This document shows positions 28,426 through 41,893 of a stretch of 64,000 bases of DNA, one piece after another. The number at the start of each line of letters is the position of its first letter. The stretch's first letter is position 1. Position numbers and translations under genes: made by a program. Below the pieces are notes generated by a model. It was not told the DNA's origin and ran no database searches. It was given only the letters and a program-made list of their open reading frames with translations. This DNA comes from Paludibacterium sp. B53371 (GTDB lineage: Bacteria > Pseudomonadota > Gammaproteobacteria > Burkholderiales > Chromobacteriaceae). The stretch is taken from assembly GCF_018802765.1 (NCBI RefSeq), contig NZ_CP069163.1, forward strand, positions 3,358,311 to 3,422,310, read 5' to 3'.

Positions 28426-29298
28426 CTATCGTCCGCAGGCGACGGTCTTGAGGGCAATGCCCGGCGTCAGGCGCTGTTGCAGCGCACCGAGCGCCTTGAA
28501 CTGGCTGTCGCTCAGATCGCTGAAATCCAGACGGGTCAGCTGGGTTTTGCCCCGAGCCTGGATCTCGGCCTTCGGGTAGCCGGCCTTCTTCAGTTTGTCG
28601 ACCAGTGCCTGTGCCCCCTCCTGCTTGCCGAACAGGCCCAGCGACAACGCCCCCCTGAAGTCGCCTTCGTTCTGCACCACGTAGTTGTCGAATCCCTTTT
28701 GCGCCAACTCACCGGACAGTTTGCTGCTGGCCAGCTTGGCCGGGATGTAAACCCAGTAGCGCAGATTACCGCCTGTCGCACTGCTGTCGTCCACCAGCTG
28801 GCTGTGCATTTGCGCCGACTTGAGACGCAGCGTCGGCAAGCCGCCCTTCACACGATCCAGCAGCGCCTGGCTCAGGCCACCCCACTGGGCGCACTGGCGG
28901 GCCACCGGCTCGCCGGCATGGGCGGCCGGCACCGAGGCAACCTTGGCTTTGTCGTGCGCGGCGGACTTGTCATTTTGGGCGGGTGCCTTGGCAGCAGGCT
29001 TGTCACCCTTGGGCGACACGGCGGACTTGGCAGTCGGCGCCGAGGCCGCCGGGGCCGATGCGGCCTTGCCGAGCGGCGAAGTGACCGTCTGGGTCAGGGT
29101 CAGGGGTGCCGAGGCCACGAAGGGCGCCGAGGCGGCCATGGCTGCCGACGCCTGCGGCTGCCAGCCGGCCGGCAATACCTTCAGTTGCTCGGGTGAGACT
29201 TCATGGCTGTGGATATCCACGGGATCGTGCTGGCGCAGCAAGGCCACCACGCCGACAAACAGATTCAATGCCACGACCAGGCCCAGAAACCACTTCAT
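28426..29298 (-). CDS. SPOR-domain membrane protein
   Basis: 290 residues. One N-terminal membrane helix (FLGLVVALNLFVGVVALL), a long Ala/Pro/Lys-rich periplasmic linker (residues ~50-130) and a C-terminal SPOR-like domain (LRYWVYIPAKLASSKLS, FGKQEGAQALVDKLKKAGYPKAEI). SPOR domains bind denuded glycan strands at division septa. Its start overlaps the coaX stop by four bases (ATGA), so it is translated with coaX and birA. The functional link between a SPOR protein and cofactor enzymes is not evident; co-location is known in related bacteria. Confidence 0.82.
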   Translation of the reverse strand: MKWFLGLVVALNLFVGVVALLRQHDPVDIHSHEVSPEQLKVLPAGWQPQASAAMAASAPFVASAPLTLTQTVTSPLGKAASAPAASAPTAKSAVSPKGDKPAAKAPAQNDKSAAHDKAKVASVPAAHAGEPVARQCAQWGGLSQALLDRVKGGLPTLRLKSAQMHSQLVDDSSATGGNLRYWVYIPAKLASSKLSGELAQKGFDNYVVQNEGDFRGALSLGLFGKQEGAQALVDKLKKAGYPKAEIQARGKTQLTRLDFSDLSDSQFKALGALQQRLTPGIALKTVACGR

Positions 29299-30011
29299 GT
29301 CTTGTCCGCCACTTCTAATAAACCGGTAAGTACCAGATTATCCACGATCTCACAGGGGCTTGCGAGCAGCGGGGCGATTTTGCCGGCATCCCCGCCACTG
29401 AGCAGCAACGGCGCCAGCGGACGACCGGTATGCTGCGCCAGCCGCAGCCGCAGCCGCCCGATGGCGCCGGCCATGGCATCCAGTGCCCCGCTGGCCAGCG
29501 CATCGGCTGTCTGTTGTGGAAAATCGCACCATTGCCCGGCGGGCTGATCCAGCCGCGCAGTGTTCTTTGCCAGTGCATCCAGCATCAGACGATAGCCCGG
29601 CATGATCAGGCCGCCAAGGTAGTCCCCCTCGGCGGTGAGCGCCTCGACGGTCAGCGCGGTGCCGGCACTGGCCACCACCACATCGCCCTGCACCAGACGG
29701 CGGGCCGCCAGCACGGCCAGCCAGCGATCCACCCCCATCTGGCGCGGATCGACATAATGATTGCGTACCCCGGCGGTGACCACGGCTGTCTCGACCCACT
29801 GCAGCGGACACGGCAGTTGCTGTTCGATGCGATGACAAACTTCGGGCTGCACCACGGCGGCACCATAGGCGCGGGCCAGCGAAAAGGACGCCAGCTGCGC
29901 CGACAGGGTTTCAATGGCCTGATGCTCCAGCGCCCCCTGTGCCAGACATTGCTCGCCCTGATACACCGCCCACTTGATGCGGGTATTGCCGGCATCGATC
30001 AGCAAAATCAT
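29295..30011 (-). CDS. coaX: Type III pantothenate kinase
   Basis: 238 residues with the type III kinase motifs: DAGNTRIKWAV at the N-terminus, the MGVDRWLAVLAAR motif, and SAGTALTVEAL with the GGLIMPGYRLM loop. It catalyses the first step of CoA synthesis. In Neisseria BirA and CoaX are fused in one polypeptide; here they are separate, with the coaX start overlapping the birA stop by four bases. The 4-bp overlaps on both sides imply translational coupling. Confidence 0.94.
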   Translation of the reverse strand: MILLIDAGNTRIKWAVYQGEQCLAQGALEHQAIETLSAQLASFSLARAYGAAVVQPEVCHRIEQQLPCPLQWVETAVVTAGVRNHYVDPRQMGVDRWLAVLAARRLVQGDVVVASAGTALTVEALTAEGDYLGGLIMPGYRLMLDALAKNTARLDQPAGQWCDFPQQTADALASGALDAMAGAIGRLRLRLAQHTGRPLAPLLLSGGDAGKIAPLLASPCEIVDNLVLTGLLEVADKT

Positions 30012-30973
30012 GTCGCACTCCGCAAGCTGACTTCCCCGACATGAAACACCTGCCGACCCTGCGGGGTATCCACCAGCAGGGCGCCATTGCCAGCCACCCC
30101 GCGCGCCACGCCTTCAATCGGCTGGCCATGCGAGAAGCTCAGCCGGACCGGCTTGTCCTGATGGGTAGACAGTGCCATCCATTCCGATGCCAGCGGCTCG
30201 AAACCATGTTGGTTGAAGGCGCAAAGCACCTGATGCAACTCGTTGAGCAGCAGGGCCAGCAAATGATTGCGGCTGATGCGGATGCCACACTCGCGCAGAC
30301 CAGCCACGGCCTGATCCACTCCCTGCGGAGCTTGCAGGTTGATGCCGATGCCAATGACCACGGCGGCCGGCCCAAGGGCATCGCCCGACAGCTCGATGAG
30401 GATCCCGGCCATCTTGCGGCCATCCAGCAGCACATCATTCGGCCACTTCAGCTCAACCGGGGCTCCCAGGGCACGCAGCACACGCGCCAGCGCGAGGCCG
30501 ATGGCCAGGGACAGGCCAGCCAGCTCGGCCAGGCCACGGTCAAAGCGCCACAGCAGCGAGAACATCAGACAGTCCCCCAGCCGGGCATGCCAGGCGCGAC
30601 CGAGGCGGCCACGACCCGCGCTTTGCAGCTCGGCAGCCAGCACTAGTCCGTGCAGGCCATCGCTGTTTGCGCGGTTCATCAACTGGGTATTGGTCGAATC
30701 CACCTGATCGGCGACGGCGAGCGTCCAGGTTTCCGCACAGTCTGCAGACAACTCGGCACGCACGGTCGCGACATCCAGCCAGTCGAACGGCTCGACCAGA
30801 CGGTAGCCCTGACCGCGTACGCTGAAGACCGGCAGCTGAAACTCGGTCTGGATGGTATGCACAGCTTGCCAGATCAGCGTGCGCGAGCAGCCCAGCTGCT
30901 GCGCGATGGCTTCGCCGGAATGAAATTTGCCATCCGACAGCGCACGCAGCACGGCAAACGGCCAATCAGCCAT
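30008..30973 (-). CDS. birA: Biotin-protein ligase / biotin operon repressor BirA
   Basis: 321 residues. An N-terminal winged helix (HSGEAIAQQLGCSRTLIWQAVHTI) is followed by the ligase domain with the biotinyl-AMP-binding GRGRLGRAWHA, KWPNDVLLDGRKMAGILIE and the C-terminal SH3-like domain. It attaches biotin to acetyl-CoA carboxylase and, having the DNA-binding domain, may repress biotin genes. The ATG at 30973 overlaps the end of rfaE2 by 8 bp. A longer frame starting in rfaE2 is rejected because it adds unrelated sequence. Confidence 0.94.
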   Translation of the reverse strand: MADWPFAVLRALSDGKFHSGEAIAQQLGCSRTLIWQAVHTIQTEFQLPVFSVRGQGYRLVEPFDWLDVATVRAELSADCAETWTLAVADQVDSTNTQLMNRANSDGLHGLVLAAELQSAGRGRLGRAWHARLGDCLMFSLLWRFDRGLAELAGLSLAIGLALARVLRALGAPVELKWPNDVLLDGRKMAGILIELSGDALGPAAVVIGIGINLQAPQGVDQAVAGLRECGIRISRNHLLALLLNELHQVLCAFNQHGFEPLASEWMALSTHQDKPVRLSFSHGQPIEGVARGVAGNGALLVDTPQGRQVFHVGEVSLRSAT

Positions 30974-31469
30974 GACCCGGCTCCGAAGCGCGGATCTTTT
31001 GCAGTGTGGCCGTCGTCGAGGTAGCGAAAAGGAAGGGGATTGAATGCACCTCACCGCCACGGGCCAGGGTTTCTGCCGAACCGACAATCTTGTCGATCGG
31101 CCAGTCCCCTCCCTTGACCAGGATCTCGGGCTTGATCAGCTCGATCAGGGCCGCCGGGGTATCGTCGTCAAACCAGGTCACCAGCGACACGCACTCCAGA
31201 GAGGCAATCACTGCCGCACGGTTTTCCAGCGGATTGATCGGCCGATCGGCACCTTTGCCCAGACGACGGACCGAGGCATCGGTATTGAGCGCCACGATCA
31301 GTCCCTGACCGAGGCTGCGGGCCTGGGCCAGATAGGTCACATGACCGCGATGGATGATGTCGAAGGCGCCGTTGGTAAAGACCAGGGGGCGGGGTAAGCC
31401 GGACAAACGGCCAGGCAGTTCGTCCGGGGCACACAGTTTTTGCTCAAACAGCGGGGTTGGGTACGACAT
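30966..31469 (-). CDS. rfaE2: Heptose-1-phosphate adenylyltransferase (RfaE2/HldC)
   Basis: 167 residues, a stand-alone nucleotidyltransferase domain with the signature FTNGAFDIIHRGHVTYLAQA, the NTDASVRRLGKG stretch and the VKGGDWPIDKIVG motif. It makes ADP-heptose from heptose-1-phosphate and ATP for the lipopolysaccharide inner core; the kinase partner is encoded elsewhere. The ATG at 31469 has GAAGGAG six bases upstream, and overlaps the upstream diiron gene by 26 bp. Confidence 0.92.
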   Translation of the reverse strand: MSYPTPLFEQKLCAPDELPGRLSGLPRPLVFTNGAFDIIHRGHVTYLAQARSLGQGLIVALNTDASVRRLGKGADRPINPLENRAAVIASLECVSLVTWFDDDTPAALIELIKPEILVKGGDWPIDKIVGSAETLARGGEVHSIPFLFATSTTATLQKIRASEPGHG

Positions 31470-32307
31470 TTGGCTCCTTCAGACTCGCCGTCAATTCTTT
31501 GCGGTACCGATTCAAGGATTGAATCGTTTCAATCGGCCGCTCAAACAGATTAGACAAGTTGCGAAGGATACCACCCACCACACGTGCTTCCCAAGTTTCA
31601 TCAAAGTGAATCTGACTCGACAACCAGGCTTCCAGCCATGCCGGGTCGGGCAGACGCGACTGGACGGTGTCGTTCGGGAACAGACTCTGATTGACGTGCA
31701 GATTGGTCGGATGCAGCGGTTTGTTGGAACGGGAAGAAGAAGCCATCAGCAGACCGATCTTGGCAAAGGCAGCACGGGCCTCATTGCCACAGCGCTCAAT
31801 GGCCTTTTTCATGTACTTGAGATAGGCACCGCCATGACGTGCCTCATCCTGCGACAGGGTCTTGTAGATGTGCTTGATGACCGGCTCCTGATGCCAGTCA
31901 GCGGCACAGCGATACCACTGCGTCAGGCGTACCTCACCACAGAAGTGCAGCATCAGGGTTTCCAGCTGCGGGGCCGGATCGAACTCAAAGCGGACAGCAT
32001 GCAGTTCTTCTTCGCTCGGCAGCAGATCCGGGCGGAAACGACGCAGATACTCCATCAGCACCAGGGCATGCTTCTGCTCTTCATAGAACCAGATGGACAT
32101 GAAGGCGGAAAAATCGGAATCGTTGCGGTTGTCGCGCAGGAACATCTCCGTGGCCGGCAAGGCCGCCCATTCGGTGATGGCATTCATCTTGATGGTCTTG
32201 GCCTGCTCTTCGGACAGTTTGCCAGCGTCAAATTCATCCCAGGGAATGTCCTGCGCCATATTCCAGCGCGCCTTTTCCAGCTGGGCAAACAGTTCGGGAT
32301 ACAACAT
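31444..32307 (-). CDS. Ferritin-like diiron protein (acyl-ACP desaturase-like)
   Basis: 287 residues, mostly helical. Two iron-binding motifs are visible: EEQKH (E77, H80) and DEARH (E155, H158), with further acidic residues E46 and E124 in matching helices, the pattern of a four-helix-bundle diiron carboxylate oxygenase. Length and spacing resemble the soluble acyl-ACP desaturase family and related ferritin-like proteins; the substrate cannot be told from sequence. Overlaps rfaE2 by 26 bp, so the two are probably co-transcribed. A candidate FNR-type site lies 69 bp upstream. Confidence 0.75.
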   Translation of the reverse strand: MLYPELFAQLEKARWNMAQDIPWDEFDAGKLSEEQAKTIKMNAITEWAALPATEMFLRDNRNDSDFSAFMSIWFYEEQKHALVLMEYLRRFRPDLLPSEEELHAVRFEFDPAPQLETLMLHFCGEVRLTQWYRCAADWHQEPVIKHIYKTLSQDEARHGGAYLKYMKKAIERCGNEARAAFAKIGLLMASSSRSNKPLHPTNLHVNQSLFPNDTVQSRLPDPAWLEAWLSSQIHFDETWEARVVGGILRNLSNLFERPIETIQSLNRYRKELTASLKEPNVVPNPAV

Positions 32308-32375
32308 GGCCTCTCCTCTACGGATCTCTGAGGCGTCGATTGTAGGACAGGAAGCGCCCTGACGAAAGCATTCTT

Positions 32376-32389
32376 TTGACTTGCATCAA
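32376..32389 (-). promoter_or_regulatory. Candidate FNR-type site upstream of the diiron gene
   Basis: TTGATGCAAGTCAA on the minus strand matches the FNR consensus TTGAT-N4-ATCAA at nine of ten positions. It lies 69 bp upstream of the diiron protein start. A -10-like TACAAT lies at 32339-32344. The spacing from site centre to this -10 (about 41 bp) is larger than for a typical class II FNR promoter, so activation is uncertain. Confidence 0.5.
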
Positions 32390-32492
32390 ATCTGCCTGAT
32401 TTTGATGAGGAATTTGGGAGGAACGGCATGCCAGAAATTCTGACAAACAAAATGACTTGAGGCTGAAGCAAGGGGCACGATGGCCACAAAGC

Positions 32493-32522
32493 AAAAAGCC
32501 CAGACCTGGTGGTCTGGGCTTT
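32493..32522 (-). terminator. Intrinsic terminator of the first rRNA operon
   Basis: On the minus strand a 12-bp stem AAAGCCCAGACC / GGTCTGGGCTTT with a 4-base loop is followed by T-rich sequence. It lies 10 bp beyond the 5S end. The second rRNA operon has the same stem with a different loop. Confidence 0.93.
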
Positions 32523-32531
32523 GCATGGGGA

Positions 32532-32646
32532 GTCTGGCAGTGTCCTACTTTCACACGGCGAATGCCGCACTATCATCGGCGCTAAGGCGTTTCACGGTCC
32601 TGTTCGGGATGGGAAGGCGTGGGACCACCTCGCTATGGCCGCCAGA
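32532..32646 (-). rRNA. rrf: 5S ribosomal RNA
   Basis: About 115 nt on the minus strand. The 5' end TCTGGCGGCC pairs with the 3' end GGACACTGCCAGA, and the conserved loop sequence CCATCCCGAACAG is present. It is the last gene of the rRNA operon, with an identical copy at 61662-61776. Confidence 0.97.
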
Positions 32647-32722
32647 CATAAACTGTCTACAAACTGCAGAAGCCGTTTGGTTTGAATTCGTATGTATCGG
32701 GCACAAAGCCCATCAAATGATA

Positions 32723-35612
<2,890 letters not shown>

Positions 35613-35755
35613 CTATCATTTCAAGGGCCTTGCGCACTCGCCTTGCCGATACCTCTACCGGCAAAACGTCGATACATACAATTACCCAAAGTTGAATCCA
35701 AACGAGGATGAAACCATCCTGGCTCAGAATCAATTTTGTATTCGGCTTCTTCAGT

Positions 35756-35768
35756 TTGTTAAAGATCA
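35756..35768 (-). promoter_or_regulatory. boxA antitermination site before 23S
   Basis: TGATCTTTAACAA on the minus strand, between tRNA-Ala and 23S. It resembles the boxA consensus TGCTCTTTAACA and should recruit NusB-NusE to keep transcription going into 23S. Confidence 0.75.
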
Positions 35769-35838
35769 GTGCGCTAAACAATTAACGCCAATCACAAGGC
35801 TCTGCTTGAAAGCCTTCTGATTGTCATTAAGAGTGGGG

Positions 35839-35914
35839 TGGTGGAGGCAGACGGGATCGAACCGACGACATCCAGCTTGCAAAGCTGGCGCTCTCCCAAC
35901 TGAGCTATGCCCCC
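35839..35914 (-). tRNA. tRNA-Ala (TGC)
   Basis: 76 nt including encoded CCA. Acceptor stem GGGGGCA / TGCCTCC, D-arm AGCTCAGTTGGGAGAGC, anticodon loop CTTTGCAAG giving TGC, and T-arm GGTTCGATCC. Second of two spacer tRNAs in the rRNA operon. Confidence 0.98.
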
Positions 35915-35937
35915 ATTTGAACGGTCACATGCAGGAT

Positions 35938-36014
35938 TGGTGGGTCTGGTTGGACTCGAACCAACGACCCCCGCCTTATCAAGACGGTGCTCTAACCGGC
36001 TGAGCTACAAACCC
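35938..36014 (-). tRNA. tRNA-Ile (GAT)
   Basis: 77 nt including encoded CCA. Acceptor stem GGGTTTG / CAGACCC (one G-T pair), anticodon loop CTTGATAAG giving GAT, and T-arm GGTTCGAGTCC. First spacer tRNA after 16S, 23 bp before tRNA-Ala. Confidence 0.98.
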
Positions 36015-36086
36015 CCAGATAGTCATTGCATGCGACTTTGCGCTTTGAACAACCGATAGGCTGTGAGTACCAGGATCGACTTTCTC

Positions 36087-37628
<1,542 letters not shown>

Positions 37629-37752
37629 ATCTCTATGCTTTTCGTACTATCTGGCACGCAAGGACTTCAAAAGAACCCCGTAAGGTTTTTTTCTGTCTCT
37701 TGCAGTGCAAGTGTCGGTCTCTCCCGGCACTCACACCTATCGGTTGTTCGTT

Positions 37753-37765
37753 TTGTTAAAGAGCA
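37753..37765 (-). promoter_or_regulatory. boxA antitermination site in the 16S leader
   Basis: TGCTCTTTAACAA on the minus strand matches the rRNA boxA exactly at TGCTCTTTAACA. It lies between the operon promoter and 16S. The rest of the 170-bp leader holds no gene. Confidence 0.88.
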
Positions 37766-37797
37766 GTGCTGCGTTGTTGCTGCAGCGAAGAAGGCGA

Positions 37798-37826
37798 ACT
37801 ATACGCGTCGAAATCATACTCGTCAA
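37798..37826 (-). promoter_or_regulatory. rRNA operon promoter (sigma-70 type)
   Basis: On the minus strand TTGACG (37821-37826) and TATAGT (37798-37803) are 17 bp apart, followed by the GC-rich sequence TCGCC that is typical of stringently controlled promoters. An A/T-rich stretch just upstream (around 37830-37870) could be an UP element. Transcription would start about 165 bp before 16S. Confidence 0.87.
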
Positions 37827-37964
37827 CACCGACATTACAAAAAAGCCGCTGAATTTCAGCATATGTCAGATAAGCCACTGTTTTGATGATTGATTCAGGC
37901 TTCTCTTACTGAAACGCCTTGCGCCGGACGGCCTGCAAACCTGGCTTTCTGGCTGGGCGAACAT

Positions 37965-37993
37965 AAAAAAACCGCCTGAAAAGGCGGTTTTTC
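37965..37993 (-). terminator. Intrinsic terminator after argJ
   Basis: On the minus strand AACCGCCT-TTTC-AGGCGGTT is followed by a T run. It lies 17 bp past the argJ stop and separates argJ from the rRNA promoter downstream. Confidence 0.88.
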
Positions 37994-38009
37994 GGACTCC
38001 CGGCCGCAG

Positions 38010-39227
38010 TCAGCTGCGATAGTCAGCATTGATGCGTACGTAATCATAAGAGAAGTCACAGGTCCATACCCTGGCTGCGGCGGCACCGCGATTGAGGCGC
38101 ACCCTGACGGTGAACTCCGGCTGATTCAACACCGCCTGCCCCTGCTCTTCCCGGTAGTCCGGGTGACGTCCGCCCTGACTGGCCACCAGGACATCATCCA
38201 GATAGAGCTCGAGCCGATCGACATCCAGATCCTGGACACCGGCGTAGCCAATGGCACACAGCAGACGCCCGAGATTGGGGTCCGAAGCAAAGAACGCCGT
38301 CTTCACCAGCGGGGAGCGTGCAATGGCATAAGCCACGGTCTTGCACTCGGCGACGCTGCGCCCCCCCTCCACCTCGACGGTGACGAACTTGGTCGCACCC
38401 TCGCCGTCGCGGACGATGGCCTGTGCCAGCTCGGTGGCCAGATCAAGCAGTGCGGCCCTGAGCAACTGATAATCCTGCGAGTCGGTCGAGTCAATCAGCG
38501 GCGCAGCGCTCTTGCCGGTGGAGATCAGAATGAAACTGTCATTGGTCGACGTATCGCCATCGACGGAAATACAGTTAAAGGAGGGATCACAGATTTCCTT
38601 GACCAGTTGATCCAGTACCGGACGGGTCACGGCGGCATCCGTTGCCACAAAGCCCAGCATGGTCGCCATATTGGGGTGAATCATGCCGGCGCCCTTGGCG
38701 ATACCGGTCATCGACACCGGCTGACCGCCCAGTGTCAGGCTGCGGCTGCCGGCCTTGGGCATGGTATCGGTGGTCATGATGGCGCGGGCCGCCTCGGACC
38801 AGTTGGCGGGCTGGCGCTTCGGCAAGGCCTGAATGATGCGCTCGGAGGGCAGTGGCTCGAGAATCACGCCGGTCGAGAACGGCAGCACCTGCTCGACCTG
38901 ACAGCCCATGTCGTCGGCCAGCGCCTGGCAGATGGCGCGGGCACGCTGGCGGCCGTCTTCGCCAGTGCCGGCATTGGCATTACCGGTATTGATGACCAAA
39001 GCGCGGATTTGCACACCGGCATCCAGATGCTGCTTGCACAATTGCACCGGCGCAGCACAGAAACGATTCTGGGTAAAGACACCTGCCACGGTGTTGCCCT
39101 TGTCGATCTGCATGACCAGCACATCGCGCCGGTCGGGATATTTGACACCGGCCTCGGCCACACGCAGATCGAGCCCCGCGATCGGCAGCAGAGTGTTGTC
39201 ATCCAGAGACTTCAAATTGACGGCCAT
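38010..39227 (-). CDS. argJ: Bifunctional ornithine acetyltransferase / N-acetylglutamate synthase
   Basis: 405 residues, normal for ArgJ. The autocatalytic cleavage site is [13 protein letters not shown], between A188 and T189; T189 becomes the nucleophile of the beta subunit. Other family blocks are [12 protein letters not shown] and PFSTGVI. It recycles the acetyl group from N-acetylornithine to glutamate in arginine synthesis. The ATG at 39227 has GGGAGAA upstream; a longer frame reaching 39320 would overlap recQ and is rejected. Terminator just downstream. Confidence 0.96.
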   Translation of the reverse strand: MAVNLKSLDDNTLLPIAGLDLRVAEAGVKYPDRRDVLVMQIDKGNTVAGVFTQNRFCAAPVQLCKQHLDAGVQIRALVINTGNANAGTGEDGRQRARAICQALADDMGCQVEQVLPFSTGVILEPLPSERIIQALPKRQPANWSEAARAIMTTDTMPKAGSRSLTLGGQPVSMTGIAKGAGMIHPNMATMLGFVATDAAVTRPVLDQLVKEICDPSFNCISVDGDTSTNDSFILISTGKSAAPLIDSTDSQDYQLLRAALLDLATELAQAIVRDGEGATKFVTVEVEGGRSVAECKTVAYAIARSPLVKTAFFASDPNLGRLLCAIGYAGVQDLDVDRLELYLDDVLVASQGGRHPDYREEQGQAVLNQPEFTVRVRLNRGAAAARVWTCDFSYDYVRINADYRS

Positions 39228-39297
39228 TACTAAGTTCTCCCTTTGCCAATGGGCAGACTGGTCATCGATCGGATCCGACATGCCGTCTGCCTGTTTT

Positions 39298-41109
39298 TTA
39301 TTCATCGCCTGACGATGCATCCCCGATTTGTCGCATCAGGTTGAGCAGATTGTCGCCATAGCGTGCCAGCTTGAGTTCGCCGACACCGTAGACCCGTGCC
39401 AGCTGGCTGCGGTTCTGCGGTTTTTCTTCCACCAACTGGCGCAATGTGCGGTCGGAAAAGACAGCATATGCCGGGACATTATGCTCGTCAGCCACTTCTT
39501 TGCGCCAGCGGCGCAATGCCTGCCAGAGACGTTCTTCGCGCTCGGTACGCAACCAGCGATCGGTCTGGCTGCGGCTGCTGCGCTCCTTGTCGGCCAGCGG
39601 ACGCAGGCGGATCGGCGTTTGGCCCTTGAGCAAAGGGCGGCAAGCCTCGGTCAACACCAGCGACTGACCGCGCACCACGTCGACCTGCAGGATCTTGCGC
39701 GCCACCAGCTGACGGATCACCGAACGCCAGGCGCGCTGATTGAGCTCCTTGCCGATGCCGAAGGTAGAGAGCTGCTCGTGACCGGCGGCGCTGATGGCCG
39801 GGCTGCTGCGCCCGAGCAGGACATCGACCACATGGCCGGCGTGGTAGCGCTGGCCGACACGATAGATGCAGGACAGCAGTTTCTGTACGGCCACGGTGGC
39901 ATCGAAGGTGACAGGCGGGGCCAGACAGTTGTCGCAATGGCCGCAGGGCTCGATGGCCTCGCCAAAGTGCGCGAGGATCTGCTGACGGCGGCAGCTGGCG
40001 GTTTCGCAGATCCCCAGCATGGCATCGAGCTTGGTGAGTTCGACCTGCTTCTGAGCCTCGGCCATCTCGGACTCCTGAATCATGCGTCCCAGCTGCACCA
40101 TGTCGTTGAGGCCGTAACACAACCAGCTGGTCGCCGGCAGGCCGTCGCGCCCGGCACGACCAGACTCCTGATAGAAGCTTTCCGGGCTCTTCGGCATGTC
40201 GATATGCGCGACAAAGCGGACATCGGGCTTATCGATGCCCATGCCGAAGGCGACGGTGGCCACCATCACCACGGCATCATCCCGCAGAAAGGCGCGCTGG
40301 TTGGCTTCGCGCACGTCGTGACCCAGACCGGCATGGTAGGGCAAAGCGTGGATCCCGTTCTCCACCAGCCAGGCGGCGGTCTCTTCCACGCGCTTGCGCG
40401 ACAGGCAGTAGACGATGCCGGAGACACCGGGAAACTCGTTTTCGATGAAGCTCAGCAGCTGCTTTTTGGCATTGTGCTTTTCGACCACCTGATAGAACAG
40501 ATTGGGTCGATCAAAACTGGACAGGAAAACCGGGCTGTCCTGCAGACCGAGATAGTGCTGGATATCCGCCCGGGTCGGCAGATCGGCCGTGGCGGTCAGC
40601 GCCAGTCGCGGCACGGCGGGGAAGCGCTGGGCCAGCAGACCGAGCTGCTGGTATTCCGGGCGGAAATCATGTCCCCAGTGACTGACGCAATGCGCCTCGT
40701 CAATCGCAAACAGCGCCAACTCGAGGGTAGAGAGAAAATCCAGAAAGCGCGGCATCAGCAACCGTTCCGGCGCCACATACAGCAGATCCAGCGTTCCGGC
40801 GCGCGCCTGGCGGGCAATATCGCGTGCCTCTTCGCTGCCGGTGGCCGAATTCAGGCAGGCTGCCGCCACCCCGACCTCGGTCAGTGCCGCAACCTGATCC
40901 TGCATCAGGGCAATCAGCGGCGACACCACAATGCCGACCCCGGGTCGCATCAATGCCGGAATCTGATAGCACAGGGACTTGCCGCCACCCGTCGGCATCA
41001 GCACCAGCGCATGCCCGCCCGCGGCGACATGCGCCACGATGTCGGCCTGCTGCCCGCGGAAGGACGGGTAGCCGAAAATATTCTGGAGAAGGGTGTTGGC
41101 GTCCTGCAT
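39298..41109 (-). CDS. recQ: ATP-dependent DNA helicase RecQ
   Basis: 603 residues. Helicase motifs: Walker A PTGGGKS (residues 39-45), DEAH box in [20 protein letters not shown], motif [12 protein letters not shown], then the zinc-binding RQC region ([25 protein letters not shown]), a winged helix and a C-terminal HRDC domain ([21 protein letters not shown]). It unwinds DNA in recombination and repair. The ATG at 41109 fits the family start (MQ...[15 protein letters not shown]); an in-frame ATG ten codons earlier is possible, and neither has a ribosome-binding site. A terminator-like hairpin lies 73 bp upstream. Confidence 0.96.
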   Translation of the reverse strand: MQDANTLLQNIFGYPSFRGQQADIVAHVAAGGHALVLMPTGGGKSLCYQIPALMRPGVGIVVSPLIALMQDQVAALTEVGVAAACLNSATGSEEARDIARQARAGTLDLLYVAPERLLMPRFLDFLSTLELALFAIDEAHCVSHWGHDFRPEYQQLGLLAQRFPAVPRLALTATADLPTRADIQHYLGLQDSPVFLSSFDRPNLFYQVVEKHNAKKQLLSFIENEFPGVSGIVYCLSRKRVEETAAWLVENGIHALPYHAGLGHDVREANQRAFLRDDAVVMVATVAFGMGIDKPDVRFVAHIDMPKSPESFYQESGRAGRDGLPATSWLCYGLNDMVQLGRMIQESEMAEAQKQVELTKLDAMLGICETASCRRQQILAHFGEAIEPCGHCDNCLAPPVTFDATVAVQKLLSCIYRVGQRYHAGHVVDVLLGRSSPAISAAGHEQLSTFGIGKELNQRAWRSVIRQLVARKILQVDVVRGQSLVLTEACRPLLKGQTPIRLRPLADKERSSRSQTDRWLRTEREERLWQALRRWRKEVADEHNVPAYAVFSDRTLRQLVEEKPQNRSQLARVYGVGELKLARYGDNLLNLMRQIGDASSGDE

Positions 41110-41181
41110 CTGGCGGTCGTTTCTGGAGAAGGACGACATTGTACGGGAAACGCTGCATCACGGGGCGCCGCCGCGGCAGGC

Positions 41182-41214
41182 AAAAAAAAAGGCCATCCCG
41201 TGTAGAGGATGGCC
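41182..41214 (-). terminator. Terminator-like hairpin upstream of recQ
   Basis: On the minus strand GGCCATCC and GGATGGCC form an 8-bp stem with an 8-base loop, followed at once by nine T. This is a strong intrinsic terminator, but no minus-strand gene lies upstream of it (the genes from 41375 on are plus-strand). It could end a small RNA or act as an attenuator in the recQ leader. Confidence 0.75.
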
Positions 41215-41374
41215 GACAAGATTTGGAGACAATGTGAAACGAGGAAAAACGCTCTCGTACGGAATTGACCTTCAAGCCACAGGAAAAGTTCCAGTCGTGC
41301 GGAAAGAATTCTCGCGGGTTGGCCACAGACAGTGGCTGTGCGACACTGGCCGCGATTCATCAGGAGAATGCCTC

Positions 41375-41851
41375 ATGCGTACCCGTATGCTTTTCATGGC
41401 CGTGCTGAGCGGCCTGCTGGCCGGCTGTGCCACCCAGCCGCTCGCGCCGTCCCGCACCGGTCATGCCCCGGCGCAAAGTACCGTTATCCCCAGTGCCGAC
41501 TGGGAAAACCTTGGGGTGTCGCCCAATGGCAACATCCTGCATGAGGTCGACAAGCTGTCGATCGTGCGCCAGGGCAGACTGGTCACCTTCCGCGAACGCC
41601 GAACCATTTTCGATGTGCGCAAGGAGAACTTCCAGAACACCCCGAGTCACAAAGTCGCCATCAATACATGGCAAATTGACTGTGAAGCAAACACTTATCG
41701 TCTGCTGAGCATGAATTTGTTTGATGAAACTGGCAGGCAGGTGACCAGTGTCACCTATAATGACACACAGATAAAACCAATGCCGGTGGTACCGAATTCC
41801 GCCAGTGCCCAACAGTTGCAGTTCGTGTGCCAGAACGGGGCCGCCAACTGA
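41375..41851 (+). CDS. Lipoprotein, surface-adhesin E-like
   Basis: 158 residues with a lipoprotein signal (lipobox LLAGC, C18). The mature part resembles the surface-adhesin E family: WENLGVSPNGNILHEVDKLSIVRQGRLVTF, then WQIDCEANTYRLLSMNLFDETG, and a final FVCQN, with two cysteines likely to form a disulfide. In Haemophilus, protein E binds host matrix proteins; many relatives in free-living bacteria have no known role. The ATG at 41375 has AGGAGA upstream; the frame is open further upstream but that part has no coding character. Confidence 0.75.
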   Translation: MRTRMLFMAVLSGLLAGCATQPLAPSRTGHAPAQSTVIPSADWENLGVSPNGNILHEVDKLSIVRQGRLVTFRERRTIFDVRKENFQNTPSHKVAINTWQIDCEANTYRLLSMNLFDETGRQVTSVTYNDTQIKPMPVVPNSASAQQLQFVCQNGAAN

Positions 41852-41893
41852 GGCGCCAAATCGATACCAGCCGACATGCATCAAGGGGGAAGC

